A DNA stretch of 64,000 bases from DATFES01 sp035457725 (GCA_035457725.1 DATIBC010000044.1:84240-148239), one strand, 5' to 3'. Counted from the stretch's first letter, positions 8,557-17,562 are shown. The notes: generated from the sequence alone by a model not told the origin. Made by a program: numbers and translations.

Positions 8557-10704
8557 TCAGCCTCGTGCGCGCTCGACCGAGTTGATGGCCGGCGTGGCGC
8601 GTAGCGCGGCGATAATGTTCGTCAGGTGCTTGACGTCCCGCACCTCTATATCGATCAGCATTTCCCAGAATTGCTGGGTGCGGTTGGTGACCTTCAGGTT
8701 CGTAATGTTGCCGTTGTTCTTGGCGATCACGGTCGACAGCGCGCCAAGGCTGCCCGGCTCGTTCGCGACGACGATCGCGACCCGGCCGATTCGCGACCCA
8801 CCGTCGACCGCAGGCGCGTCCCAGGCGACGTCGAGCCAGCGCTCGGGCGTCTCGGCGAAGCTCTCCAGCGTGTCGCAATCGATGGTGTGGATCGTTACTC
8901 CCTTGCCCGTGGTGACGATGCCGACGATGCGATCGCCCGGCAACGGATGGCAGCACCCGGCGTAATGCACGGCCATGCCGGGAATCAGCCCCTTGATCGG
9001 TACCGGCTCGCTCTTTGCCGCCTTGGCCTTCGCCCGCCGCCTGCCGAGCGGCACCACGTTCGGCTGCTTGGCCGCGCGCGTGCCGGGAAACACCGCCTCC
9101 AGTACCTCGCGCTCGGTGCGCGTTCCCTCGCCCACCATGGCGCAAATGTCATCGACATCGTCGGCCTTGAAGATCTTCAGCACTCCCTCGAGCGCCTTTT
9201 CGGTGTAATCGTAGCCCTCGTGCTTGAAGGCCTTCTGCAGCATCGAGCGGCCGAGGGTCACGAACTGCTCGCGCTGCTGGGTGCGAATGAAACGGCGAAT
9301 CCGGGCCCGCGCCTTGCCGGTGACGACGAAGCGCTCCCACATCGGCGACGGCGTCTGCGCCTTCGAGGTCGCGATCTCGACCTGATCTCCGTTCTGGAGC
9401 TGCGTGCGCAACGGCATCATGCGGCCATTGATCTTCGCGCCCACGCAATGGTCGCCAACCTCGGAATGGACGGCATAAGCGAAATCGACCGGCGTGGCGC
9501 CGCGCGGCAACGCGATGACGTCGCCTTTGGGAGTGAAGCAGAACACCTGGTCCTGGAACATCTCGAGCTTGGTGTGCTCGAGGAATTCCTCGGGATCGTG
9601 GGCGTGCTCGAGGATGTCGACCAGTTCGCGCAACCAGCGGTATTGCAAGCCATCGCGCTTGCCGTCGACGCCTTGTTTGTATTGCCAATGCGCGGCGACG
9701 CCGAATTCGGCGACCTCGTGCATGTCGCGCGTGCGGATCTGAATCTCAATGCGCTGCTGCTCGGGCCCGTAAACACCGGTGTGCAGCGAACGATAGCCGT
9801 TCGGTTTCGGCATCGAGATGTAATCTTTGAAGCGGCCCGGCACCACGGGGTAGCGGGAGTGAATCACCCCCAGCGCCTTGTAACATTCGTTTGGCTCGGC
9901 GACGACGACGCGGAAGGCCATGACGTCGGAAAGCTGCTCGAATCCGACGTTCTTGCGCTGCGTCTTGCGCCAGATCGAATACGGCGCCTTCTCGCGGCCG
10001 GAGACCCAGGCGTCGACTTGTTCCTCGGCCAGCACGCGCTTCAATTGATCGGTGATGCGGGTGACGACGTCGCCGCCCTTTTCGCGCAGAAACTTCAGGC
10101 GATTGACGATCGAAGCGCGAGCGTCGGGATTCAGCTGGGCAAAGGCGAGATCCTCGAGCTCCTCCTGAATCGCGTGCATACCGATTCGCTCGGCCAACGG
10201 CACGTAGATTTCCATAGTCTCGCGGGCGATGCGCTGTCGCTTTTCGACGTCCTCGATGTAATGCAGGGTCCGCATGTTGTGGAGCCGGTCAGCGAGCTTG
10301 ACCAGCAGGACGCGGATGTCCTCGGACATGGCGATGACCAGCTTGCGGAAGTTTTCCGCTTGCTTGGTCTTGTCGGACTGCAACTCGAGACGCGACAGCT
10401 TGGTAACGCCGTCGACCAACCGGGCGATCTCGGGACCGAAAAGCCGCTCGATTTCCTCGTGCGTGGCAAGCGTGTCTTCGACCGTATCGTGAAGCAGCGC
10501 CGTCACGATCGACGCTCCGTCAAGCTTGTACTGGGTGAGAATCCCCGCCACTTCCAGGGGGTGCGAGAAGTACGGATCGCCGGACGCGCGCTTTTGCGCC
10601 CCGTGCACCTTCATCGAAAATACGTAAGCCCGATTGAGCGCCTTCTCGTCGGCGTTGGGATCGTAGGCCTTGACCCGCTCGACCAACTCGAACTGCCGGA
10701 TCAT
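8557..10704 (-). CDS. rsh: Bifunctional (p)ppGpp synthetase/hydrolase (RelA/SpoT homologue)
   Basis: A 715-residue stringent-response enzyme that makes and degrades (p)ppGpp. The HD hydrolase domain is intact, with H72-D73 in ALLHDTVEDT. The synthetase domain carries GRFKDYISMPKPNGYRSLH; the RxKD-type motif is the form found in bifunctional SpoT/Rsh enzymes rather than synthase-only RelA. A TGS domain (region containing CFTPKGDVIALPRGATPVDFAY) and a C-terminal ACT domain follow. It is the only such long Rsh here, consistent with alphaproteobacteria that have a single Rsh. It is downstream of rpoZ, the same pairing as in many proteobacteria. Confidence 0.96.
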   Translation of the reverse strand: MIRQFELVERVKAYDPNADEKALNRAYVFSMKVHGAQKRASGDPYFSHPLEVAGILTQYKLDGASIVTALLHDTVEDTLATHEEIERLFGPEIARLVDGVTKLSRLELQSDKTKQAENFRKLVIAMSEDIRVLLVKLADRLHNMRTLHYIEDVEKRQRIARETMEIYVPLAERIGMHAIQEELEDLAFAQLNPDARASIVNRLKFLREKGGDVVTRITDQLKRVLAEEQVDAWVSGREKAPYSIWRKTQRKNVGFEQLSDVMAFRVVVAEPNECYKALGVIHSRYPVVPGRFKDYISMPKPNGYRSLHTGVYGPEQQRIEIQIRTRDMHEVAEFGVAAHWQYKQGVDGKRDGLQYRWLRELVDILEHAHDPEEFLEHTKLEMFQDQVFCFTPKGDVIALPRGATPVDFAYAVHSEVGDHCVGAKINGRMMPLRTQLQNGDQVEIATSKAQTPSPMWERFVVTGKARARIRRFIRTQQREQFVTLGRSMLQKAFKHEGYDYTEKALEGVLKIFKADDVDDICAMVGEGTRTEREVLEAVFPGTRAAKQPNVVPLGRRRAKAKAAKSEPVPIKGLIPGMAVHYAGCCHPLPGDRIVGIVTTGKGVTIHTIDCDTLESFAETPERWLDVAWDAPAVDGGSRIGRVAIVVANEPGSLGALSTVIAKNNGNITNLKVTNRTQQFWEMLIDIEVRDVKHLTNIIAALRATPAINSVERARG

Positions 10705-10736
10705 CGCCGCACGGTCCCTCTTGTTGCCCGTTTCGA

Positions 10737-10760
10737 CGACGCGCCGGGCCGGGCGCGTCG
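10737..10760. promoter_or_regulatory. 9-bp perfect inverted repeat between rpoZ and rsh
   Basis: The arms CGACGCGCC (10737-10745) and GGCGCGTCG (10752-10760) are exact reverse complements around a 6-base loop, so the RNA would form a very stable hairpin. It lies in the 79-bp gap after the rpoZ stop and before the rsh start. No T-run follows on the minus strand, so it is not a classic terminator. It could protect or separate the rpoZ and rsh messages. Function is inference. Confidence 0.35.
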
Positions 10761-10783
10761 CTGGGCTTTATATGCGTTCCGGC

Positions 10784-11182
10784 TTATTCGCGGTCCGCGG
10801 CCGGCGTGGTCGGCTCCTCGCTCGCCTCGGCCTCCGGCTCGCCTTCCACGGAAATTTCGTCGTCGAACTCATCCGACTTCGTATCGTACGGCACGCCGGC
10901 GACGTTTTGTTCCGCAGCGAGGAGCTCCATCATGTCCTCCTCGGGTTCGTCGCGCTCGACCTGCTTCTGCAGCCCGCTGATCACCGACTGGCGCAAATTG
11001 TCAAAATCGACCGAACTCTCCGCGATCTCGCGCAAGGCGACCACTGGATTCTTGTCATTGTCCCGTTCGAGGGTGAGTTGGGAGCCAGCCGAAATCTCGC
11101 GCGCGCGTTGGGCGGCCAGCATCACGAGATCGAAGCGATTAGGAATCTTTAGCACGCAATCTTCGACGGTTACGCGAGCCAT
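10784..11182 (-). CDS. rpoZ: RNA polymerase omega subunit
   Basis: A 132-residue omega subunit that helps assemble and stabilise core RNA polymerase and contributes to the ppGpp site. The conserved core is at the N-terminus: MARVTVEDCVLKIPNRFDLV, then AAQRAREISAG and KNPVVALREIAES. The C-terminal half is an acidic, low-complexity tail (many Glu, Asp, Ala), as in other alphaproteobacterial omegas. The ATG at 11182 is chosen over an upstream in-frame start because the family begins exactly MARVTVEDC. A promoter-like pair lies just upstream. rsh follows. Confidence 0.95.
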   Translation of the reverse strand: MARVTVEDCVLKIPNRFDLVMLAAQRAREISAGSQLTLERDNDKNPVVALREIAESSVDFDNLRQSVISGLQKQVERDEPEEDMMELLAAEQNVAGVPYDTKSDEFDDEISVEGEPEAEASEEPTTPAADRE

Positions 11183-11216
11183 GTCGATCGAACTCCAATT
11201 CGCTATGTAAACAAGC

Positions 11217-11245
11217 AATATAAGATGCCATCCGACTCAAAGCAA
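11217..11245 (-). promoter_or_regulatory. Sigma-70-type promoter for rpoZ
   Basis: Read on the minus strand, TTGCTT (11240-11245) and TATATT (11217-11222) are separated by 17 bases. This gives a good -10 and a fair -35, 34 bp upstream of the rpoZ start. The local sequence is AT-rich compared with its surroundings. It was identified by eye only. Confidence 0.45.
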
Positions 11246-11262
11246 GGATGTTGCGCGACGAT

Positions 11263-11772
11263 TCACCTTTCTTTTTCAACAGGTTCTTTGAGCATGTTGA
11301 GCTCCGCCGCCGGCAGGTCGGCCGCCAGCTCGGAGGCGGTTTTGCGCTGCACCGGGTGGCGCCATTGGGGGGCGATCTCGGCGATTGGCGTCAGCACGAA
11401 ACGGCGCAAATGGGCGCGCGCATGCGGCAGCGTTGGTCCCGGCGGCCCGTTGCGGATCATTCCGTGGTAGTCGATCAGATCGAGATCGAGCGTCCGCGCG
11501 GCGTTCGGCACGGTCCGCACGCGGCCATATCTGCGTTCGAGCATGTGAAGCAACCGCAGCAAATCGTCGGCGGAACGCTCCGTCTCGACGACGGCGACGC
11601 CGTTTACATAATGCGGTTGATCGGCCGGCGGGTTGGGAGCCGACACATACCAGTGGGAGCGGCGCACGATCCGTACCGATTCACCCGCGAGGTCTACCAG
11701 TGCAGCCTCGAGCGTGGCGCGGGGCGGGCCCGCTTTGCTGGGCAAATTGGCGCCGAGGGCGATAAGGATCAT
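11263..11772 (-). CDS. folK: HPPK: 6-hydroxymethyl-7,8-dihydropterin pyrophosphokinase
   Basis: A 169-residue enzyme of folate synthesis that transfers pyrophosphate from ATP to 6-hydroxymethyl-dihydropterin. It shows the N-terminal LIALGANLPSKAGPP, the loop DQPHYVNGVAVVET and the signature RTLDLDLIDYHG with the magnesium-binding DLD. Length is normal. folB and folP are not adjacent. It is divergent from the NYN gene and lies upstream of rpoZ on the same strand. Confidence 0.95.
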   Translation of the reverse strand: MILIALGANLPSKAGPPRATLEAALVDLAGESVRIVRRSHWYVSAPNPPADQPHYVNGVAVVETERSADDLLRLLHMLERRYGRVRTVPNAARTLDLDLIDYHGMIRNGPPGPTLPHARAHLRRFVLTPIAEIAPQWRHPVQRKTASELAADLPAAELNMLKEPVEKER

Positions 11773-11903
11773 TTCTTCCCCGCCGCCGGCCCTCCGGAGA
11801 ATCTTGCTTGTTCGCCGGCCATGGCCTCGTTAAGTATTCAGGTAATTGGCTAACGCCCGACCTGGTCGGCGCACCTTATGTTCAAAGGTAAGGAGATACT
11901 GCA

Positions 11904-12497
11904 ATGACATTTTATCCGCAGGAGCGCCTTGGATTGTTCATCGACGGCGCAAATCTCTACTCCGCGGCGCGTACGCTTGGTTTTGAGATCGATTATCGAC
12001 GGCTACTGACGTTGTTCTCGGGAAAGGGACGGTTGATCCGCGCTTTTTATTATACGGCGCTGATCGAGGACCAGGAGTATTCCCCGATCCGGCCGCTGAT
12101 CGATTGGCTCGACTACAACGGCTACACAATGGTGACCAAGCCGATCAAGGAGTTCACCGACGCGTACGGCAGACGGAAGATCAAGGGCAATATGGACATC
12201 GAACTCGCCATCGACATGCTGGAGATGGCGGACAAGCTCGATCATATCGTCTTGTTCTCGGGCGACGGCGATTTTCGGCGCCTGGTCGAAGCGGTTCAGC
12301 GCAAAGGCGTCCGTGTCAGCGTCGTGTCGACGATTCGCACTCAGCCGCCGATGGTGGCCGACGAATTGCGCCGGCAGGCCGATACCTTCATCGAACTCCA
12401 GGAACTGATGGCGCATATCCAACGCAACGTCGAGCGGCGCGATATCGCAACGCCGGCCAATCCCGATCGCGTATACCAAGAGCGCGAGTCCGCCTGA
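11904..12497 (+). CDS. NYN-domain (LabA/DUF88-like) putative ribonuclease
   Basis: A 197-residue protein with a PIN-like NYN nuclease fold. Conserved acidic positions are seen in RLGLFIDGANLY at the start, in KGNMDIELAIDMLEMAD in the middle, and in VLFSGDGDFRRLVEAVQRKG; together these could bind a catalytic metal. It resembles the LabA/YaiI-type proteins common near folK in alphaproteobacteria. An AAGGAG ribosome-binding sequence sits 8 bases before the ATG. The substrate is unknown; RNA is the usual guess for this family. Its stop codon overlaps the likely beginning of the next gene. Confidence 0.85.
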   Translation: MTFYPQERLGLFIDGANLYSAARTLGFEIDYRRLLTLFSGKGRLIRAFYYTALIEDQEYSPIRPLIDWLDYNGYTMVTKPIKEFTDAYGRRKIKGNMDIELAIDMLEMADKLDHIVLFSGDGDFRRLVEAVQRKGVRVSVVSTIRTQPPMVADELRRQADTFIELQELMAHIQRNVERRDIATPANPDRVYQERESA

Positions 12498-13192
12498 GCG
12501 CGACTGTTTCTCCCGAGGCGCCTGGCCGGGATTGCCCGCGCTGCGCGCGGCTGGCTCGATTTCGCGGCGAAAATCGCGCGCGATTTCCCCTGTGGCACAA
12601 CGCTCCTGTGCCAAGCTTCGGCGCGATCGATGCACGCCTACTGATAGTGGGCCTGGCGCCGGGGCTGCGCGGCGCAAATCGCTCGGGCCGGCCCTTCACG
12701 GGCGATTTCGCCGGCGATCTGCTGTTTCCAGCGCTGATCAGACATGGCTTCGCCGCGGGCGAATACGCCGCCGGGCGCGATGACGACGCTTGGACGGGCG
12801 ACCACCTGACCTTGACGGCGGCGCGCATCACCAATGCGGTGCGCTGCGTGCCACCGCAAAACAAGCCGCTGCCGGTCGAAGTGCGAACCTGCCGCCCCTT
12901 CCTCGTCGCCGAGATGGCGGCGATGCCGAACCTGCGGGTGATCCTGGCGCTCGGTCGCGTCGCCCACGATGCGGTGCTCGGAGCGCTCGACGTCCGCAAG
13001 CGAAAATATCCCTTCGTGCACGGCGCGCTGCATGAACTGACCTCCGCGCTGACGATGGCCGACAGCTATCATTGCTCGCGCTACAACACCAATACCGGCG
13101 TCTTGACGCCGGCGATGTTCGAGATGGTGATCGCCCGTTTGGGCGAGGTTTGCCTTGCGCCGAAAAAGCGCGAGAAAGACGCCAGGATGTGA
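12494..13192 (+). CDS. udgB: Family-5 uracil-DNA glycosylase (UdgB-like), start codon uncertain
   Basis: A base-excision enzyme that removes deaminated bases from DNA. It has the UdgB pattern: an N-terminal CPRC pair, then PVPSFGAIDARLLIVGLAPG, then SGRPFTGDFAGDLL. Further Cys residues in NAVRCVPPQNK and VRTCRPF complete four ligands for a [4Fe-4S] cluster, and a histidine-containing DSYHCSRYNTNTG follows near the end. No ATG, GTG or TTG exists in frame between the NYN stop region and the CPRC pair. The listed start is a CTG that overlaps the NYN stop as CTGA. Using the first ordinary start (a GTG at PVPSFG) would delete two cluster cysteines. Confidence 0.85.
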   Translation: MSATVSPEAPGRDCPRCARLARFRGENRARFPLWHNAPVPSFGAIDARLLIVGLAPGLRGANRSGRPFTGDFAGDLLFPALIRHGFAAGEYAAGRDDDAWTGDHLTLTAARITNAVRCVPPQNKPLPVEVRTCRPFLVAEMAAMPNLRVILALGRVAHDAVLGALDVRKRKYPFVHGALHELTSALTMADSYHCSRYNTNTGVLTPAMFEMVIARLGEVCLAPKKREKDARM

Positions 13193-13202
13193 GTGGGCGG
13201 CA

Positions 13203-13949
13203 TTGAGCAAGGTCGTGTTGATTACTGGCGGAAGCCGCGGCATCGGCCGGGCGACGGCCGTTCTTGCCGGCTCGCGCGGTTGGACCGTCGCGGTAAATTT
13301 CACCGCCAATGCCGAAGCCGCGGCGGATGCCGTCGCCGAGATAGAAAGCGCCGGCGGGCGCGCCATCGCCATCCGCGCCGATGTTTCGCGCGAGGACGAC
13401 GTGGTCGCGATGTTCGAATCGATCGACCGCTCGTTCGGCGCGCTCGACGGCTTGGTCAACAACGCCGGCATCGTCGCGCCGGCCCTGCCGCTCGCCGAAA
13501 TGAGCGCCGAACGCCTGATGCGGGTATTCGCGGTCAATATCTATGGCGCCTATCTATGCGCGCGCGAGGCCGCTCGGCGAATGTCGACTGGAAGCGGCGG
13601 CCATGGCGGCGCGATCGTGAACGTCTCGTCCGCCGCAGCGCGCCTCGGCTCGCCCAACGAGTACGTAGACTATGCCGGCTCCAAGGGCGCCATCGATACG
13701 ATGACCATCGGACTGTCCAAGGAACTCGCTCCGCACGGAATCCGCGTCAACGCGGTCCGCCCTGGCCTGATCGATACCGACATTCATGCCAGCGGCGGGC
13801 GGCCCGACCGTGCGGCGGTACTAGGCGCGACGACGCCGCTCGGCCGGGCCGGCGCCGCCGCGGAGGTCGCCGAGGCGATCGTCTGGCTGCTGAGCGACGC
13901 CGCGTCCTATGTCAACGGCGCGCTCGTCGACGTCGCCGGCGGGCGCTGA
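13203..13949 (+). CDS. SDR-family NAD(P)-dependent oxidoreductase
   Basis: A 248-residue classical short-chain dehydrogenase/reductase. The nucleotide-binding motif TGGSRGIG is at about residues 8-15, the NNAG motif is in LVNNAGIVAP, the catalytic Ser is in NVSSAAARLGS, and the YxxxK pair is in DYAGSKGAID. The C-terminus ends GALVDVAGGR. The start is taken as TTG at 13203, eleven bases after the glycosylase stop, because the SKVVLITGG fold begins there; a TTG at 13155 would add 16 residues. It is similar to glucose-dehydrogenase/FabG-like enzymes of unknown substrate. Confidence 0.88.
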   Translation: MSKVVLITGGSRGIGRATAVLAGSRGWTVAVNFTANAEAAADAVAEIESAGGRAIAIRADVSREDDVVAMFESIDRSFGALDGLVNNAGIVAPALPLAEMSAERLMRVFAVNIYGAYLCAREAARRMSTGSGGHGGAIVNVSSAAARLGSPNEYVDYAGSKGAIDTMTIGLSKELAPHGIRVNAVRPGLIDTDIHASGGRPDRAAVLGATTPLGRAGAAAEVAEAIVWLLSDAASYVNGALVDVAGGR

Positions 13950-13964
13950 CTTCGGTTAGGCGAA

Positions 13965-14435
13965 CTAACCGCGGGAGCGCAACAATCGCGCGCGCTCGCG
14001 GCTCCAATCGCGGGCCTTCTCGGTTTCGCGTTTGTCGAATTTCTTTTTGCCCTTGGCGAGCCCAAGTTCGACCTTAGCGCGGCCCTGCTGATTGAAGTAG
14101 ATCGATAGCGGCACCAAGGTGCGCCCCTCGCGCTCCACCGCGCCGATGAGCTTGTTCAGTTCGCGCTTGTGGACGAGCAGCTTGCGCGGCCGTTTTGGCG
14201 CGTGATTGAAACGGTTGCCGCCCGCATATTCGGGGATATGCGCGTTCATCAGCCAGAGCTCGCCCTTCGCCACATCGGCATAGGCGTCGGTGAGTTGGCA
14301 TCCGCCGGAGCGCAACGACTTCACTTCCGTGCCGAGAAGCGCGATCCCCGCTTCGAGCTTGTCCTCGATGAAGTAGTCATGGCGCGCCTTGCGGTTTTGC
14401 GCCGCGATCTTGATGCCCGCAGGCGATTTCGCCAT
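13965..14435 (-). CDS. smpB: SsrA-binding protein SmpB
   Basis: A 156-residue partner of tmRNA that brings it to stalled ribosomes for trans-translation. Conserved segments are AAQNRKARHDYFIEDKLEAGIALLGTEVKSLR, NPTDAY-like LTDAYADV, and the basic C-terminal tail GLAKGKKKFDKRETEK that enters the mRNA channel. It is seven bases downstream of dapA on the same strand. A short hairpin (13954-13970) overlaps the stop codon. Confidence 0.96.
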   Translation of the reverse strand: MAKSPAGIKIAAQNRKARHDYFIEDKLEAGIALLGTEVKSLRSGGCQLTDAYADVAKGELWLMNAHIPEYAGGNRFNHAPKRPRKLLVHKRELNKLIGAVEREGRTLVPLSIYFNQQGRAKVELGLAKGKKKFDKRETEKARDWSRERARLLRSRG

Positions 14436-14442
14436 CCCGGGC

Positions 14443-15324
14443 CTAAAGCAGACCGGCGTTCTTCATCGCGGCGGCGACGCGCGCGCGCACGGGCTCCGAT
14501 ACGGGGGCCAGGGGCAGGCGAACGTCGGCTTCGCATTTCCCGAGCAGCGAGGCCGCGAATTTTACCGGCGCGGGGCTGGTCTCGAGGAACAGCGCCTCGT
14601 GCAACGGCATCAAGCGATCGCGCAATTTCGCCATGGTCCTGAGATCGCCCGCTTGCCATGCTTGGTGCATCTGCGCGCAGATCCTCGGCGCGACGTTGGC
14701 GGTTACCGAGATGCATCCGTGTCCGCCTTGCGCAAGATAGGCGGTTGCAGTGGCGTCCTCGCCCGACAACTGGCAGAACTTCGGGCCGATCGTGAGTTTG
14801 GTCTTGAGCGGCCGCGTCAGATCGTTGGTGGCATCCTTTACGCCGATGATGTTCGAGCAGTCCTTCGCCAACCGTCCCATCGTCTCCACGCTCATGTCGA
14901 TGACGCAGCGCGGCGGAATGTTGTAGATGATGATCGGAATGTCGACCGCATCGGCGATCGCCTTGTAATGGCGATAAAGCCCCTCTTGGGTCGGCTTGTT
15001 GTAATAGGGAGTGACGATCAACGCCGCATCGGCGCCGGCCTTCTTGGCGTGCTTGGTGAGCGCAATTGCCTCCGCCGTCGAGTTCGAGCCGGCGCCCGCC
15101 ACGACCGGTACCCGGCCGCGAGCGACCTCGACGCATAGTTCGACGACCCGCCGGTGCTCGTCGTGCGACAGCGTTGGCGACTCGCCGGTGGTTCCACACG
15201 GGACCAAACCGTGCGTGCCCTGCTTGATCTGCCAATCGACGAACTTTTGGAACCCTTTCGCGTCCACCGCGCCGTCCTTGAATGGCGAGATCAGCGCGAC
15301 GAACGATCCCTTGAACATCGTCAT
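14443..15324 (-). CDS. dapA: 4-hydroxy-tetrahydrodipicolinate synthase
   Basis: A 293-residue TIM-barrel aldolase that condenses pyruvate with aspartate semialdehyde in lysine/diaminopimelate synthesis. The Schiff-base lysine is K163 in IGVKDATND. Other signatures are GTTGESPTLSHDEH (about 44-57), GAGSNSTAEA and the active-site Tyr in IYNIPPR (Y134). The start at 15324 is supported by an AGGAG sequence 4-5 bases upstream, while a longer frame would add unrelated residues. It is coupled to smpB and divergent from the lytic transglycosylase. Confidence 0.96.
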   Translation of the reverse strand: MTMFKGSFVALISPFKDGAVDAKGFQKFVDWQIKQGTHGLVPCGTTGESPTLSHDEHRRVVELCVEVARGRVPVVAGAGSNSTAEAIALTKHAKKAGADAALIVTPYYNKPTQEGLYRHYKAIADAVDIPIIIYNIPPRCVIDMSVETMGRLAKDCSNIIGVKDATNDLTRPLKTKLTIGPKFCQLSGEDATATAYLAQGGHGCISVTANVAPRICAQMHQAWQAGDLRTMAKLRDRLMPLHEALFLETSPAPVKFAASLLGKCEADVRLPLAPVSEPVRARVAAAMKNAGLL

Positions 15325-15476
15325 TTTCTCCTTTTGCGGCCCGCATCGAGGCGATCGGTCGGCACTTTTTCGCATCCGATCGAGGCGCGTTTGCCCGACA
15401 TTAACCAAGCCATTGTAGCCTCGCAACCACGAGCCCGCCCGCAGATGCGCCCCTTGCGCTGGACGGAAGGGCCAGC

Positions 15477-17525
15477 ATGGTTAGAATTGGCCCTATGACC
15501 GCACCTCCGATCCGTCTTGGGATTGCGCTGGCCGGGTTGGCCCTGGCGACGTTCGCCATCGAAGCCCCGCCCGCCCAGGCGCAGCGGGCGGCGCAGGCGC
15601 AGACCCCGATCGCCGCGGCGGCGCGCGCGCTCCCCACCCTGCTTAGCGGCTTGGAGCGCGATTTGCTGGCCCGTGCCTACGCAGCCAGCGAGGCCGGCCG
15701 CCGCGAGGAGGCGCGACGGCTTGCCTCCCAGTCCAACGAAGCGTTGGCGCACGACCTTTTCCTTTGGCTCGACCTCCAGGAGCCGCGCAACGGCGTATCG
15801 TTCGACGACATCGTCGAATTCCTGGTCGCAAATCCGGATTTTCCCGCCGAAGATGTTCTGATGCGGCGCGCCGAGGAAGCCGCACTCGATCGGCTCGACG
15901 ACCGCACGGTGCTGGCATGGTTCGGCGATCGCCTGCCGTTGACCAGCGACGGCGCGTTCCGCCTCGCCGCGGCACTGCTCAACGCCGGCCTAACCGACCG
16001 GGCGCGCGTCATCGTAAAAGACAGCTGGTCGCGTCATGGGTTCGGCGCACAGCAGGAAATCCATTTCCTGCGCCGCTACGGCCTCTTCCTCGGTCCGACC
16101 GATCATTGGACGCGGCTCGACAACCTTCTTTGGGACGACCGGCGCGACGAAGCGCGGCGAATGCTGGGCCGCGTCGATGGCGAGCGACGCGCACTAGCCG
16201 AGGCGCGTATCGCGCTGGCGGCGCGTTCGCCGGGCGTCGATGCCCGCGTGCGCCGCGTCCCGGGCAAGTACGTCAACGATCCGGGGCTGGTGTTCGAGCG
16301 CACGCGCTGGCACCGCCGTAAAGGCAATGACGATGTCGCGTTCGAGCTGCTTCGCAACGCACCGCGCAACCTCGGTCGGGCCGAGGCATGGTGGCCCGAG
16401 CGCCAGCTGATCGCACGGCGGCTGCTTGCCGCGGGCAAGGTTCATGAAGCCTATCCGATCGTGCGCGATCACCGGCTTTTGCCAGGTGTAGCCTACGCCG
16501 AGGCCGAATTCCTCGCCGGATGGATTGCATTGCGTCGCCTGAACGACGGGAAAGCTGCGCTGCAGCATTTCATTCGGCTCCACGATTCAGCGCGCCTGCC
16601 GGTGACGCGTGCACGCGGCGCGTATTGGGCCGGCCGCGCCGCCGAAGCCCTCGGCGAGACGCGCCCGGCGATGATCTGGTATCGCCGTGCGGCCGATTAC
16701 CACATCACGTTTTACGGCCAGGTCGCCGCCGCGCGGCTCGGACCAGGGGTCTCCGGCGACATCATTGTCCGCAAGCGGCCGACCGAGGCCGAGCGCGAAG
16801 CCTTCCTCAATCATAAATTGACCCGCGCGGCGCGCATTCTGCATGAAATCGGCGCCGCCGACCGCGTCAAACCGTTCATTCTGCGCCACGTCGCCCTGGC
16901 CCGCAGTCCGGTCGAACACGCAATGGCGGCGGAATTGGCGCTGGCGCTTGGCCGACCCGACTTGGCGGTCTCGGCGTCGAAACGCTCGACCCAGATCGCC
17001 GGTCTGATGCTGGATGATCTCGGCTGGCCGGTGATTCCGATGGCCGCCGATGGCCGCCCCGAGCCGCCGTTGGTGCTGGCGACGATCCGCCAGGAAAGTG
17101 CCTTCGAGACCGACGCGGTGAGCCGGGCCGGCGCGCGGGGGCTCATGCAGCTGCTGCCTTCGACAGCCAGGGCGGTGGCGCGCGATCTTGGCGTCGGCCG
17201 TTATCGCGACGATCGCCTGCTCAACGATCCGGCTTTCAATCTACAGCTCGGACGCGCCTTTCTCGCCCGGCAGATCGATGATTTCGGCGGTTCCTACCTC
17301 CTGGCGCTAGCCGCTTACAATGCCGGCCCGAGCCGGGCGCGGGCGTGGATGCGCGATTTCGGCGACCCGCGCGATCGGGCGGTTGACCCGATCGACTGGA
17401 TTGAATCGATTCCCTTCGAGGAGACCCGCAACTACATTCAGCGCGTGCTGGAGAATCTGCAGGTCTACCGACAATTGCTGGACAACAACGCCTCAGGCCG
17501 TACGATTGCCCACGACCTGCGCTAA
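15477..17525 (+). CDS. slt: Soluble lytic murein transglycosylase
   Basis: A 682-residue periplasmic enzyme that cleaves peptidoglycan glycan strands to 1,6-anhydro products. A signal peptide covers about residues 1-42 (hydrophobic GIALAGLALATFAIEAPPAQA). A long alpha-superhelical region is followed by a C-terminal SLT domain with the catalytic Glu in ATIRQESAFETDAVS, then GARGLMQLLPSTA and LALAAYNAGPSRA. The listed ATG has GGAAGG upstream; an ATG 18 bases later is also possible. It is the first gene of a plus-strand run. The dapA/slt divergent pairing is common in alphaproteobacteria. Confidence 0.94.
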   Translation: MVRIGPMTAPPIRLGIALAGLALATFAIEAPPAQAQRAAQAQTPIAAAARALPTLLSGLERDLLARAYAASEAGRREEARRLASQSNEALAHDLFLWLDLQEPRNGVSFDDIVEFLVANPDFPAEDVLMRRAEEAALDRLDDRTVLAWFGDRLPLTSDGAFRLAAALLNAGLTDRARVIVKDSWSRHGFGAQQEIHFLRRYGLFLGPTDHWTRLDNLLWDDRRDEARRMLGRVDGERRALAEARIALAARSPGVDARVRRVPGKYVNDPGLVFERTRWHRRKGNDDVAFELLRNAPRNLGRAEAWWPERQLIARRLLAAGKVHEAYPIVRDHRLLPGVAYAEAEFLAGWIALRRLNDGKAALQHFIRLHDSARLPVTRARGAYWAGRAAEALGETRPAMIWYRRAADYHITFYGQVAAARLGPGVSGDIIVRKRPTEAEREAFLNHKLTRAARILHEIGAADRVKPFILRHVALARSPVEHAMAAELALALGRPDLAVSASKRSTQIAGLMLDDLGWPVIPMAADGRPEPPLVLATIRQESAFETDAVSRAGARGLMQLLPSTARAVARDLGVGRYRDDRLLNDPAFNLQLGRAFLARQIDDFGGSYLLALAAYNAGPSRARAWMRDFGDPRDRAVDPIDWIESIPFEETRNYIQRVLENLQVYRQLLDNNASGRTIAHDLR

Positions 17526-17562
17526 GCAGGCCGCACGTCCAGCAACAAGGAATCACGGGAAC

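Noticed and set aside
8626..10980. Long open frame (784 codons) on the plus strand opposite rsh
   Set aside because: It lies exactly antisense to the conserved (p)ppGpp enzyme. GC-rich genes commonly leave the opposite frame open, and the translation has no recognisable domain.
13954..13970. Short hairpin (GGTTAG/CTAACC) between the SDR and smpB genes considered as a terminator
   Set aside because: The stem has only six pairs and there is no T-run on either strand.
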